Assembly (NCBI GenBank): GCA_964370195.1
Contig: CAYJIH010000004.1
Location: 33,739-97,738, forward strand
DNA: 64,000 bases
Direction: 5' to 3'
Source of the DNA: JAAYCI01 sp964370195
GTDB taxonomy: Bacteria; Bacillota; Clostridia; Oscillospirales; Ruminococcaceae
Under the pieces are notes generated by a model. It did not search any database. It saw only the letters and a list, made by a program, of their open reading frames with translations, and was not told the origin of the DNA. Positions 33,419 through 41,394 of the stretch are shown here, piece by piece; within the stretch, counting starts at the first letter, position 1; every line of letters begins with the position of its first letter. Made by a program: the position numbers and the translations under genes.

Positions 33419-34609
33419 ATGCGTATTTTAAGCATCACCACACAAAAGCCAAATTCAACCGGAAGTGGCGTTTACCTTACAGAATTGGTAAGGCAGTTTC
33501 ATAAAATGGGGCATGAGCAAGCGGTTGTTGCCGGCATTGATGGGAACGACACGAACCCTTTTTTAGAAACAGTGGATTTTTTCCCCGTTTACTATAACAC
33601 AAGCGAATTACCCTTTGATGTTGTTGGTATGTCGGACAATATGCCCTATCCCAGCACGCGATACAACCAGCTAACAGAAGAGATGGCCACCCAAATGGAG
33701 CGCGTGTTTCTTAAAATAGTGCAGCATGCAATCAAAAATTTTAAACCGGATGTACTCATTTGCCATCATTTATATTTTTTAACGTCCATAATTCGCGAAC
33801 ATTTTCCGCATATAAAAATCATTGGAATTTGCCACGGCAGTGATCTACGCCAACTGCTTAAAACAGATTTACAACGTGTAAGAATCAAAGAAAATATTGC
33901 CAAACTAGATGTGATTTGCGCATTACATGATGCCCAAAAACAAGAAATTGCAGAAATTTACAGTGTGCCGGCAGAAAATATCAAAGTTTTGGGTGCAGGC
34001 TATGACAATGAAATTTTTTCAAACAAACACGTTCCAAAAGATAAGGCGCCCGTTAAAATTATTTTCGCCGGTAAAATATCTTGCGCAAAAGGGGTTATTT
34101 CGCTCTTAAAGGCGCTTTCAATGTTACAAAAAAGCGCAGATTTCAAACTTTATTTGGCCGGTGGCTACAGCGATGAAACAGAGTATCAAGAAATTTTGAA
34201 CTTGAGCAACAGCCAGCAATTTAAAGTAACATTTTTGGGAAAACTAAGCCATACCGAGCTGGCTAGCCATTTCAACCAATGTCATATTATGGTTTTGCCT
34301 TCATTTTTTGAAGGACTGCCCCTGGTTCTTATTGAGGCTTTGGCCTGTGGACTTAAAGTGATTGCAACCGATTTGCCGGGTGTTAAACAATGGATTGACA
34401 GCAACATTCCCAATAATAAAATACGATATATTAAGCAGCCTAAAATGATAACGGTAGATGGCCCCTGCCCAAAGTCTTTGAAACATTTTGAGCAGGAATT
34501 GGCCTGTGCCATCCAAGAAGAAATTGAAAATGATAACAACGAGCCTGTTTGCTTAGAAAATGCCACTTGGACACAGGTTTGCGCCAAAGTACTAAACGAT
34601 ATAGAATAA
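33419..34609 (+). CDS. GT4-type glycosyltransferase
   Basis: A 396-residue retaining glycosyltransferase of the GT-B fold. The N-terminal half has the acceptor-side start ITTQKPNSTGSGVYLTELVRQ; the C-terminal half has the donor-binding region KIIFAGKISCAKGVISLLKAL (about 217) and the EGLPLVLIEALACGLKVIATDLPG motif (about 300-323) with the conserved E-x7-E. A PDVLICHHL segment typical of GT4 is also seen. It has no surface-polysaccharide genes around it, so the sugar and acceptor are unknown. GGGGAG lies before the ATG. It is followed by a long convergent terminator. Confidence 0.88.
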   Translation: MRILSITTQKPNSTGSGVYLTELVRQFHKMGHEQAVVAGIDGNDTNPFLETVDFFPVYYNTSELPFDVVGMSDNMPYPSTRYNQLTEEMATQMERVFLKIVQHAIKNFKPDVLICHHLYFLTSIIREHFPHIKIIGICHGSDLRQLLKTDLQRVRIKENIAKLDVICALHDAQKQEIAEIYSVPAENIKVLGAGYDNEIFSNKHVPKDKAPVKIIFAGKISCAKGVISLLKALSMLQKSADFKLYLAGGYSDETEYQEILNLSNSQQFKVTFLGKLSHTELASHFNQCHIMVLPSFFEGLPLVLIEALACGLKVIATDLPGVKQWIDSNIPNNKIRYIKQPKMITVDGPCPKSLKHFEQELACAIQEEIENDNNEPVCLENATWTQVCAKVLNDIE

Positions 34610-34631
34610 AGCAAATACATATGAAAATATA

Positions 34632-34680
34632 GAAAAACAGGAAAAAGACCATTATTTCAATGGTCTTTTTCCTGTTTTTC
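34632..34680. terminator. Long bidirectional terminator between glycosyltransferase gene and ilvE
   Basis: A perfect 22-bp stem (34632-34653 with 34659-34680) with a 5-base loop, rich in A-T at its ends. It serves both convergent genes. Confidence 0.93.
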
Positions 34681-34697
34681 CTATATAATATCTGTTT

Positions 34698-35768
34698 TTA
34701 CTCTTTTACCGGCACAATCCAGTTTTTCTCATCAGCCAATTTTCCGTATTGAATGCCTGTTAATGTATCGTACAATTTAGCAGTAACGGCGCCAATGTTG
34801 CCATCGCCAATTTGCACATCCTCATTTTTATAACCAATGGCTTTTACCGGGCTTACAACAGCGGCTGTGCCTGTGCCAAATACCTCGGTTAATTTTCCGT
34901 TTTTAGCAGCTTCAATCAGGGTGTCGATTGCAATTTTTTCTTCGCGTACCGTATAACCCCAATCGCGCATTAATTCAATGCAGCTCATGCGTGTGATGCC
35001 CGGAAGCACGGTTCCATCTGCGGGTGCTGTCCAAATTTCTCCGTCCAGCATAAAAAATACATTCATGCTACCCACTTCTTCCACATAACGGCGTTCTACA
35101 CCATCAAGCCATAACACTTGGCTATAGCCCAAACCATGTGCTTTTTCTTGTGCAAGAAGGCCCGTTGCATAGTTACCACCACATTTAATAAAGCCCGTGC
35201 CACCTGGCGCCGAACGAATGAATGTGTCTTCCACAAAAATTTTAACAGGGTTCACACCCTCGGCATAGTATGGGCCGGAAGGGGAGCATATGATGAAAAA
35301 TAGGTATTCATCACTTGGTTTTACACCCAGCACATGCTCTGTTGCAATGGTGCAAGGGCGAATGTACAAACTTGTGTTTTCACTTTTTGGCACCCAATCG
35401 GCATCTACCGAAACAAGTGTTTGCACTGCTTGCACAAAATCTTCCTCTGGGATTTCGGGAATGCACAACCGACGGTGTGTGCTGTTCATACGCTGCGCAT
35501 TTTTCTCTGGGCGGAATAATTGCACATTACCATCCTCGCGGCGGTATGCCTTCATTCCTTCAAAGCATTCTTGTGCATAATGAAAAACAAGGCTGGCCGG
35601 GTCCATTTGAAATGGTTCATACGGCACAACGCGTGCATCATGCCAGCCCTTTTCTGTGTTGTAATTCATTAAAAACATATGGTCGCTCATTGTGCGGCCA
35701 AAACCAAGTTTCGATTCATCCTGTGGTTTTGCTTTTGGATTTTGTGTTTTTTTGATTTGAATATCCAT
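34698..35768 (-). CDS. ilvE: Branched-chain amino acid aminotransferase
   Basis: A class IV PLP-dependent aminotransferase (356 residues, the usual class II BCAT length) that interconverts Leu, Ile and Val with their 2-oxo acids. The PLP lysine lies in GFIKCGGNYA (about 198). Other marks are FEGMKAYRREDG near residue 70, SLYIRPC, EVGSMNVFF, and LPGITRMS with EVFGTGTAA for phosphate binding. AGGAGG precedes the ATG. It is monocistronic between terminators and not next to other ilv or leu genes. Confidence 0.95.
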   Translation of the reverse strand: MDIQIKKTQNPKAKPQDESKLGFGRTMSDHMFLMNYNTEKGWHDARVVPYEPFQMDPASLVFHYAQECFEGMKAYRREDGNVQLFRPEKNAQRMNSTHRRLCIPEIPEEDFVQAVQTLVSVDADWVPKSENTSLYIRPCTIATEHVLGVKPSDEYLFFIICSPSGPYYAEGVNPVKIFVEDTFIRSAPGGTGFIKCGGNYATGLLAQEKAHGLGYSQVLWLDGVERRYVEEVGSMNVFFMLDGEIWTAPADGTVLPGITRMSCIELMRDWGYTVREEKIAIDTLIEAAKNGKLTEVFGTGTAAVVSPVKAIGYKNEDVQIGDGNIGAVTAKLYDTLTGIQYGKLADEKNWIVPVKE

Positions 35769-36044
35769 TTATTTTCCTCCTGCCGTAATAAAGTCCTATT
35801 TATTATCATAATCTTATTAAGAATATAATGCAAGCTTTTGTTTTTTTATAAGAATATAATTGTATTTATTTTAAAACAAATTAATATTGTTTTTTTGTAT
35901 TTTAAATTTTATTTTTATGTATTTAAACCTAAATTTGTATCAATATATCGAACTTTTTCGAAAACAAAAACCTCCTAAATTGCGAGGAGGTTTTTGTTTT
36001 CAATTGCTTTACGTTATTTATGCCTTATTAAACCAATTATTTAA
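35769..36044. other. AT-rich intergenic region upstream of ilvE
   Basis: A 276-base, very AT-rich stretch between ilvE and nifJ, both on the minus strand. It contains the nifJ terminator (35960-36001) and should contain the ilvE promoter. I found no T-box motif or other riboswitch, despite ilvE being an amino acid gene. Confidence 0.5.
35960..36001 (-). terminator. Terminator of nifJ
   Basis: A 17-bp stem (35960-35976 with 35985-36001) with an 8-base loop. On the minus strand it ends in a T-rich arm. It lies about 45 bases after the nifJ stop. Confidence 0.9.
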
Positions 36045-39000
36045 TTAGTTTTCTACGCTGTACAAATCGGCAAGACGTGTTAAATGGGTGTAACGGTCTT
36101 TACTCTCTGCAACAGCTTTATCGAACAAATCTTCTGCACGCTGTGGGAAGCTCAATTTCAAGCGAGTGTAGCGTGTTTCGCCGGTGATGAAGTCCATGTA
36201 ATTGCCGGTAGGCGCTTTGCTGTCCATTATAAATGGATTTTTGCCTTCTGCTTTTTTGCGTGGGTCGAAGCGGAAGTTATGCCAGTAACCTGTTTGCACT
36301 GCTTTTTTCATCTCGGCTTGGCAGTTTACCATGCCACCTTTAATGCCGTGCATCTCGCAAGGGCTGTAGCCAATAATCAGCGAGGGGCCCGGATAACTTT
36401 CGGCCTCTACAATGGCTTTAATGGTTTGATTTTGATCGGCTCCCATGGCAATTTGTGCTACATATACATAACCGTATGCCATTGCCATTTCGGCAAGGCT
36501 CTTTTTACCAATGGTTTTGCCGGCTGCAGCAAATTGTGCCACCTGGCCAATTTGGCTTGCTTTACTGGCCTGGCCACCGGTGTTACTATACACCTCTGTG
36601 TCGAACACGAACACATTTACATCTTCGCCAGAAGCAAGCACATGATCAAGGCCGCCGTAACCGATGTCATAGGCCCAGCCGTCGCCACCGAAAATCCAAA
36701 TGCTCTTTTTAGAGAGATATTCTTTTTCTGCCAGAATTTTACGGGCTAAATCACAAGCAGGGCAAGTTTTATCGCCATCTACAGCGGCTTCCATTGCAGC
36801 TACGTATGCCTTAGAAGCATCTAAGTTGGCTTTACCTTCGTTTACACTGTCTAGCCATGCTTTAGCAGCCTCTTTCACTTCCGGTACAGCATCTGTTTCC
36901 AAAAGCTCACTTGTGCGGCGTTTCAAACGTGCACGGATGGCGCGTTGGCCAAGGTACATACCATAACCATTCTCGGCATTATCCTCAAACAGGCTATTTG
37001 CCCAAGCAGGGCCGTGGCCGCTGTTGTTATGTGTGGTGTATGGGCTGGTGGCAGCAGGGCCGCCCCAAATGGAAGAACAACCTGTGGCATTCGAAATGTA
37101 CATGCGCTCGCCAAACAGCTGGGTTACAAGGCGTGCATAGGCAGTTTCTGCACAGCCGGCACAAGAGCCCGAGAACTCAAGCAACGGTTGGTTGAACTGG
37201 CTGCCTTTTACACTGGTTTCGCTCATCATGCCGTCTTTTTTACCAACGCTCTCTACGCAGTAATCAAATACTTCTTGTTCGGTTTCTTGGCTCTCGCGTG
37301 ATTTCATTACAAGGGCTTTACCAGGAGCCGGACACACTGCTTCGCACACACCACAACCCATGCAGTCTAGCGGGCTTACTGTTTGAATAAACTGTAGGCC
37401 TTCCACGCCTTTGCCTTTCATTTGGGCACAACGTGTTTGTTTTGGTGCATTTTTTAGGTCGTTTTCATCTAAAGCGAATGGACGAATGGTTGCGTGTGGG
37501 CAAACATAGGCACATTGGTTACACTGAATACATTTATCAGCTTGCCACTCTGGTACATCCACAGCAACGCCACGTTTTTCGTAAGCAGAAGCACCTTGCT
37601 CAAATGTGCCGTCTGCGTGGTTTACAAATGTAGAAACCGGAATGCTGTCACCGTCGCAAAGGTTTACCGGCTCCATGATGTTACTTACCATGTCAACCAA
37701 TTTTTTCTTACCTTTGGCCTTTGTTTGGGCATTTGCACCACTTTCATTTTTCCAGCTGTCTGGTACATCCACTTTTACAATGGCATCTACACCGGCATCG
37801 ATGGCCTTGTAGTTTGCTTCTACCACAGCATCACCTTTGGATGCATAGCTTTTGTGGGCAGCATTTTTCATGTATTTTACTGCATCATCAATTGCAATTA
37901 CATTGGCAAGTTTAAAGAATGCACTTTGCAAAATGGTGTTGGTACGTTTTCCCATGCCAATTTCACGTGCTTTATCAATGGCATTTACAATAAATACTTC
38001 AATGTTGTTTTCTGCAATGTAGCGTTTGTCATCGCCGGAAAGATGCTCGGCCAATTCTTCAGCGCTCCATTGTGTATTCACCAAATATTTACCACCCGGC
38101 TTAATATCGCGCACCATATGGATGCCTTTATCAATATAGCTGGGGTTATGGCAAGCCACAAAATCTGCTTTGCTTACAAAATAAGGTGCTTTAATGCGTT
38201 TGTCGCCAAAACGCAAGTGGCTGATGGTGATACCACCTGTCTTTTTACTATCATATTGGAAATAAGCCTGCACGTATTTATCCGTATGGTCGCCGATAAT
38301 TTTAATGCTGTTTTTGTTTGCGCCCACGGTGCCATCGCCACCAAGGCCAAAGAATTTGCAAGATACAGTGCCTTCCGGTGTGGTATCTGCGCAATCTTTT
38401 ACCTCCGGCAAAGAGAGATGTGTTACATCATCCACAATACCTACAGTAAAGCCATTTTTCGGCTCGGCTTCGGCAAGGTTGTTATAAACTGCAAAAATGG
38501 AAGCCGGGGGAACGTCTTTTGAAGAAAGACCATAACGGCCGCCCACAATTTTCGCATTTGTTTTGCCATTTAAAGCGGTTAGCACATCCATGTACAAAGG
38601 CTCGCCCAATGCGCCCGGCTCTTTAGTACGGTCTAACACTCCAATGGTTTTTGCTGTTTTTGGCATAATGTCTGCCAAATGTTTTGCACTAAACGGACGA
38701 TATAAACGTACTTTCACAAGGCCCACTTTTTCGCCTTTGGCCAATAGGTAATCAATTACCTCTTCTGTTACGTCGCAAACAGAGCCCATAGCCACAATCA
38801 CACGCTCTGCATCTGGTGCACCATAGTAATTAAATAGGCCATAATCGGTGCCTAGTTTTTTATTTACTTCGCCCATATAGTTTTCTACAATGCCGGGCAC
38901 TGCATCATAGTAGCGGTTGGAAGCCTCGCGGTTTTGGAAATAGATATCTGCGTTTTGGTGGCTACCACGCATGGTGGGGTGCTCTGGGTTCAATGCTCTT

Positions 39001-39614
39001 GCACGGAAACCGGCCAAAGCTTCTTCGTCCATCATGCTACTTAGCTCGTCAAAATCCCACGCTTCAATTTTTTGCACTTCATGGCTTGTACGGAAGCCAT
39101 CAAAGAAGTTGAGAAACGGAACACGACTTTTTAAGGCAGACAAGTGTGCTACCGGTGTTAAATCCATAATTTCCTGTGGGTTCGATTCTGCCAACATGGC
39201 ATAGCCCGTTTGACGACATGCGTAGACGTCACTATGGTCTCCGAAAATAGAAAGAGCATGTGTAGCAAGTGTTCTGGCAGAGCAGTTGATAACACTGGGC
39301 AACAATTCACCTGCCATTTTGTACATGTTTGGAATCATCAATAGCAAACCTTGGCTTGCAGTGTATGTTGTTGTTAAAGCTCCGGCATTTAAAGAACCAT
39401 GCACAGCACCGGCGGCACCCGCCTCACTTTGCAGCTCAATTACGGATACTTCATCGCCAAACATGTTTTTCATTCCACCGGCCGACCAAGTGTCTGTCAC
39501 TTCCGCCATGGGGGAGGATGGGGTAATGGGGTAGATTGCTGCGACCTCGGTAAACGCATAACTAGCGTGTGCCGCGGCAGTATTTCCGTCCATCGATTTT
39601 TTGGCTCTTGGCAT
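36045..39614 (-). CDS. nifJ: Pyruvate:ferredoxin (flavodoxin) oxidoreductase
   Basis: A 1189-residue single-chain PFOR that converts pyruvate, CoA and oxidised ferredoxin to acetyl-CoA, CO2 and reduced ferredoxin, the central catabolic step of anaerobic Clostridia. Domain order is typical. The N-terminal pyrimidine-binding domain has YPITPSSPMAE; CoA-side domains follow. A two-cluster ferredoxin insert has CIQCNQCAYVCPH and CMGCGVCEAVCP (about 695-775). A proximal Cys set is at SGSCAGCAET. The TPP-binding GGDGWAYDIGYGGLDHV lies near 980. The start is ATG 39614 with GGAGGAAA upstream; an in-frame ATG at 39647 is less suitable. All Cys ligands of the three clusters appear present. Confidence 0.97.
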   Translation of the reverse strand: MPRAKKSMDGNTAAAHASYAFTEVAAIYPITPSSPMAEVTDTWSAGGMKNMFGDEVSVIELQSEAGAAGAVHGSLNAGALTTTYTASQGLLLMIPNMYKMAGELLPSVINCSARTLATHALSIFGDHSDVYACRQTGYAMLAESNPQEIMDLTPVAHLSALKSRVPFLNFFDGFRTSHEVQKIEAWDFDELSSMMDEEALAGFRARALNPEHPTMRGSHQNADIYFQNREASNRYYDAVPGIVENYMGEVNKKLGTDYGLFNYYGAPDAERVIVAMGSVCDVTEEVIDYLLAKGEKVGLVKVRLYRPFSAKHLADIMPKTAKTIGVLDRTKEPGALGEPLYMDVLTALNGKTNAKIVGGRYGLSSKDVPPASIFAVYNNLAEAEPKNGFTVGIVDDVTHLSLPEVKDCADTTPEGTVSCKFFGLGGDGTVGANKNSIKIIGDHTDKYVQAYFQYDSKKTGGITISHLRFGDKRIKAPYFVSKADFVACHNPSYIDKGIHMVRDIKPGGKYLVNTQWSAEELAEHLSGDDKRYIAENNIEVFIVNAIDKAREIGMGKRTNTILQSAFFKLANVIAIDDAVKYMKNAAHKSYASKGDAVVEANYKAIDAGVDAIVKVDVPDSWKNESGANAQTKAKGKKKLVDMVSNIMEPVNLCDGDSIPVSTFVNHADGTFEQGASAYEKRGVAVDVPEWQADKCIQCNQCAYVCPHATIRPFALDENDLKNAPKQTRCAQMKGKGVEGLQFIQTVSPLDCMGCGVCEAVCPAPGKALVMKSRESQETEQEVFDYCVESVGKKDGMMSETSVKGSQFNQPLLEFSGSCAGCAETAYARLVTQLFGERMYISNATGCSSIWGGPAATSPYTTHNNSGHGPAWANSLFEDNAENGYGMYLGQRAIRARLKRRTSELLETDAVPEVKEAAKAWLDSVNEGKANLDASKAYVAAMEAAVDGDKTCPACDLARKILAEKEYLSKKSIWIFGGDGWAYDIGYGGLDHVLASGEDVNVFVFDTEVYSNTGGQASKASQIGQVAQFAAAGKTIGKKSLAEMAMAYGYVYVAQIAMGADQNQTIKAIVEAESYPGPSLIIGYSPCEMHGIKGGMVNCQAEMKKAVQTGYWHNFRFDPRKKAEGKNPFIMDSKAPTGNYMDFITGETRYTRLKLSFPQRAEDLFDKAVAESKDRYTHLTRLADLYSVEN

Positions 39615-39962
39615 TTTTTTTCCTCCAAATATAAATTTATTGTGCACTGCTTAAAAAATAAATTAAAAAGCAGCTAAAAACTATCATCTAATTGTAACAT
39701 TATGCTTATAAGGACACAAGAAGGATACAAAAATCTTCACTTATTATACAACTTTCTTCTTAATAATCTGTCTTTTTTATTCCTTTTTATTATATATACT
39801 ATAAAGTATCACGTTGGCTAAAGCAATATTTCTTACTTATTTTTTTTAATCATTATTTATTTTTTATTATTATTTTAAATTTGACAAAATCTCTGTTGTT
39901 CATTCATAATAATAACAAATGTATTTCACTCAATATAACACCCATTTAATAAGGATTAAATT
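39615..39962. other. Divergent AT-rich intergenic region
   Basis: A 348-base AT-rich gap between nifJ and the NUDIX gene. It carries a good promoter for the NUDIX gene (39881-39910). A TATAAT on the minus strand near 39739-39750 may serve nifJ, but its -35 is weak. No ORF was found. Confidence 0.5.
39881..39910 (+). promoter_or_regulatory. Promoter of the NUDIX gene
   Basis: TTGACA (39881-39886) and CATAAT (39905-39910) are 18 bases apart. Transcription would start about 45 bases before the ATG. Confidence 0.7.
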
Positions 39963-40517
39963 ATGAAAAAATTTTACGAAAAAACAATATCTTCCAAAGA
40001 AATTTTTTCCGGCAAGGTGTTTTCTGTTACCACCGATGAAGCGCAATTAGAAAATGGAAAAATAGCTGTTCGGGAAGTGGTGCACCATAATGGTGGTGCC
40101 GGTGTGCTTGCATTGCGGGACGATGGCCATATTGTAATGGTGCGTCAATACCGTTATGGCGCTTCACAGGAATTATTAGAAATTCCAGCCGGTAAAGTAG
40201 AAGTGAACGAGCCTCCTTTAGAAACAGCCCGCCGCGAACTACGCGAAGAAGCAGGCCTTTTGGCAAACAAATTAGAACCGTTTGGTGCCGTGTTACCCAC
40301 AGGGGCTTATTGCACGGAAACCATCCATCTTTTTTTAGCAACCGGATTACAGCCGGTGGAGCAAGCATTGGACGAAGACGAGTTTTTATCTGTTTTTTGG
40401 ATGGATTTAAATGAAGTTGTTCAGCTTATTTTAAAAGGAGAAATTACAGATTCAAAAACTGTTTCGGCTGTTTTACGCTTGCATATATTACAGAATAATG
40501 GTGCCATTATTTTATAA
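39963..40517 (+). CDS. nudF: NUDIX hydrolase (ADP-ribose pyrophosphatase type)
   Basis: A 184-residue NUDIX enzyme that probably splits ADP-ribose to AMP and ribose-5-phosphate. A complete Nudix box runs from GKVEVNE through RRELREEAGL (about residues 78-100) with all catalytic Glu residues. The preceding VRQYRYGASQELLEIPAG and later TGAYCTETIHLFLA match the ADP-ribose pyrophosphatase subgroup. AAGGA lies before the ATG. The gene stands alone with its own promoter and terminator. The substrate is assigned by similarity of motifs only. Confidence 0.9.
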   Translation: MKKFYEKTISSKEIFSGKVFSVTTDEAQLENGKIAVREVVHHNGGAGVLALRDDGHIVMVRQYRYGASQELLEIPAGKVEVNEPPLETARRELREEAGLLANKLEPFGAVLPTGAYCTETIHLFLATGLQPVEQALDEDEFLSVFWMDLNEVVQLILKGEITDSKTVSAVLRLHILQNNGAIIL

Positions 40518-40615
40518 TATATACTTTTTATAGCTACTTTTTATTGTTGTTTCGCTTTTTTCTTTTATTTTTATATTATTAATTTCTATTATTATTTAAT
40601 TATTATTTATGTAAT

Positions 40616-40655
40616 AAAAAGGCAATTTTCAAAAATTCTTGAAAATTGCCTTTTT
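40616..40655. terminator. Bidirectional terminator after the NUDIX gene
   Basis: A perfect 17-bp stem (40616-40632 with 40639-40655) with a 6-base loop, A-rich on the left and T-rich on the right. It ends eight bases before the stop of the convergent membrane protein gene. Confidence 0.92.
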
Positions 40656-40662
40656 ATTTTTA

Positions 40663-41280
40663 TTATGATTCTTCTTTTTTCACTTCGTCTGTTTCGTCGC
40701 CTGCTTCTTCTTCTGTTGATTCTTCTTCTNNNNNNNNNNNNNNNNNNNNNNNNNNNNNNNNNNNNNNNNNNNNNNNNNNNNNNNNNNNNNNNNNNNNNNN
40801 NNNNNNNNNNNNNNNNNNNNNNNNNNNNNCTTCTTCTGCTTCTTCTAGTTCATCATTCGCATCTATTTCTTGTGCAGCACTTTGTATAAAGAAAGCACCC
40901 AGCACCAACAGCAACATACGAATCAACATACCAACCAATTGGTACATAGTGCTGCCTGTTGTTAGCAAGTTCGGGAAGAATAGGGAAACGGCAAAATCGA
41001 TAACAAGCACTTGTGTGGAATAGGTAACCAATTGAAAAGCAACCACCAAAGCTGTTCCTACAGTAACCGCACGTCTTTTTTCCACACTTAAAGGCGAAGG
41101 TGCCATCAAAAGCCAAACAGCCATAACACCGGCGGCAATCATCAATATGATTTGGAAAATCCATGCAACGGGAATATCCATTATAGAAGCATTTTGCAAA
41201 ATATACCGCAAAATTAACATTTCATAAATTGCTAAAACCCCATAAATAATCCCAGCTGTCCATCTCATTTTCTTGCTCAT
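40663..41280 (-). CDS. Four-helix membrane protein with Glu-rich tail containing an assembly gap
   Basis: An unrecognised membrane protein. Four hydrophobic segments (about 8-28, 38-59, 72-96 and 108-132) are followed by a strongly acidic tail (EEAEE, then the gap, then EEESTEEEAGDETDE). The 100-N run at 40730-40829 falls inside that tail. The frame is kept only because 100 N happens to fit a multiple that avoids a shift, so the true tail length is unknown. The repetitive GAA/GAG codons probably caused the assembly break. RBS GGAG precedes the ATG. It follows gyrA's end closely and may be of the same transcription unit. Confidence 0.7.
   Translation of the reverse strand: MSKKMRWTAGIIYGVLAIYEMLILRYILQNASIMDIPVAWIFQIILMIAAGVMAVWLLMAPSPLSVEKRRAVTVGTALVVAFQLVTYSTQVLVIDFAVSLFFPNLLTTGSTMYQLVGMLIRMLLLVLGAFFIQSAAQEIDANDELEEAEEXXXXXXXXXXXXXXXXXXXXXXXXXXXXXXXXXXEEESTEEEAGDETDEVKKEES
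40730..40829. other. 100-N assembly gap
   Basis: Exactly 100 N, the conventional size for a gap of unknown length. The flanks on both sides are TTC repeats (Glu-rich coding on the minus strand), so a collapsed low-complexity repeat is the likely cause. Confidence 0.99.
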
Positions 41281-41394
41281 GATTTCTCCGTTTCTACCAC
41301 AAATTTTATTTTTCTGTATTATTTCGTTTTTTGATTATAACAAATAAAACATCTTTTGTCTGTATTATGCTGTGTTTTTTATGTGAAAATTTTA

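Noticed and set aside
34698..35900. T-box riboswitch upstream of ilvE
   Set aside because: No AGGGTGGNACCGCG-type core or specifier stem is visible in the AT-rich leader.
37494..38522. 342-codon open frame antisense to nifJ
   Set aside because: It lies wholly inside the strongly conserved PFOR gene, its protein is Cys/Phe/His-rich nonsense, and no ribosome site precedes it.
40730..40829. Glu-rich tail read through the gap as one continuous protein
   Set aside because: The 100 N are a placeholder, so frame and length across the gap cannot be trusted; only the flanking parts are supported.
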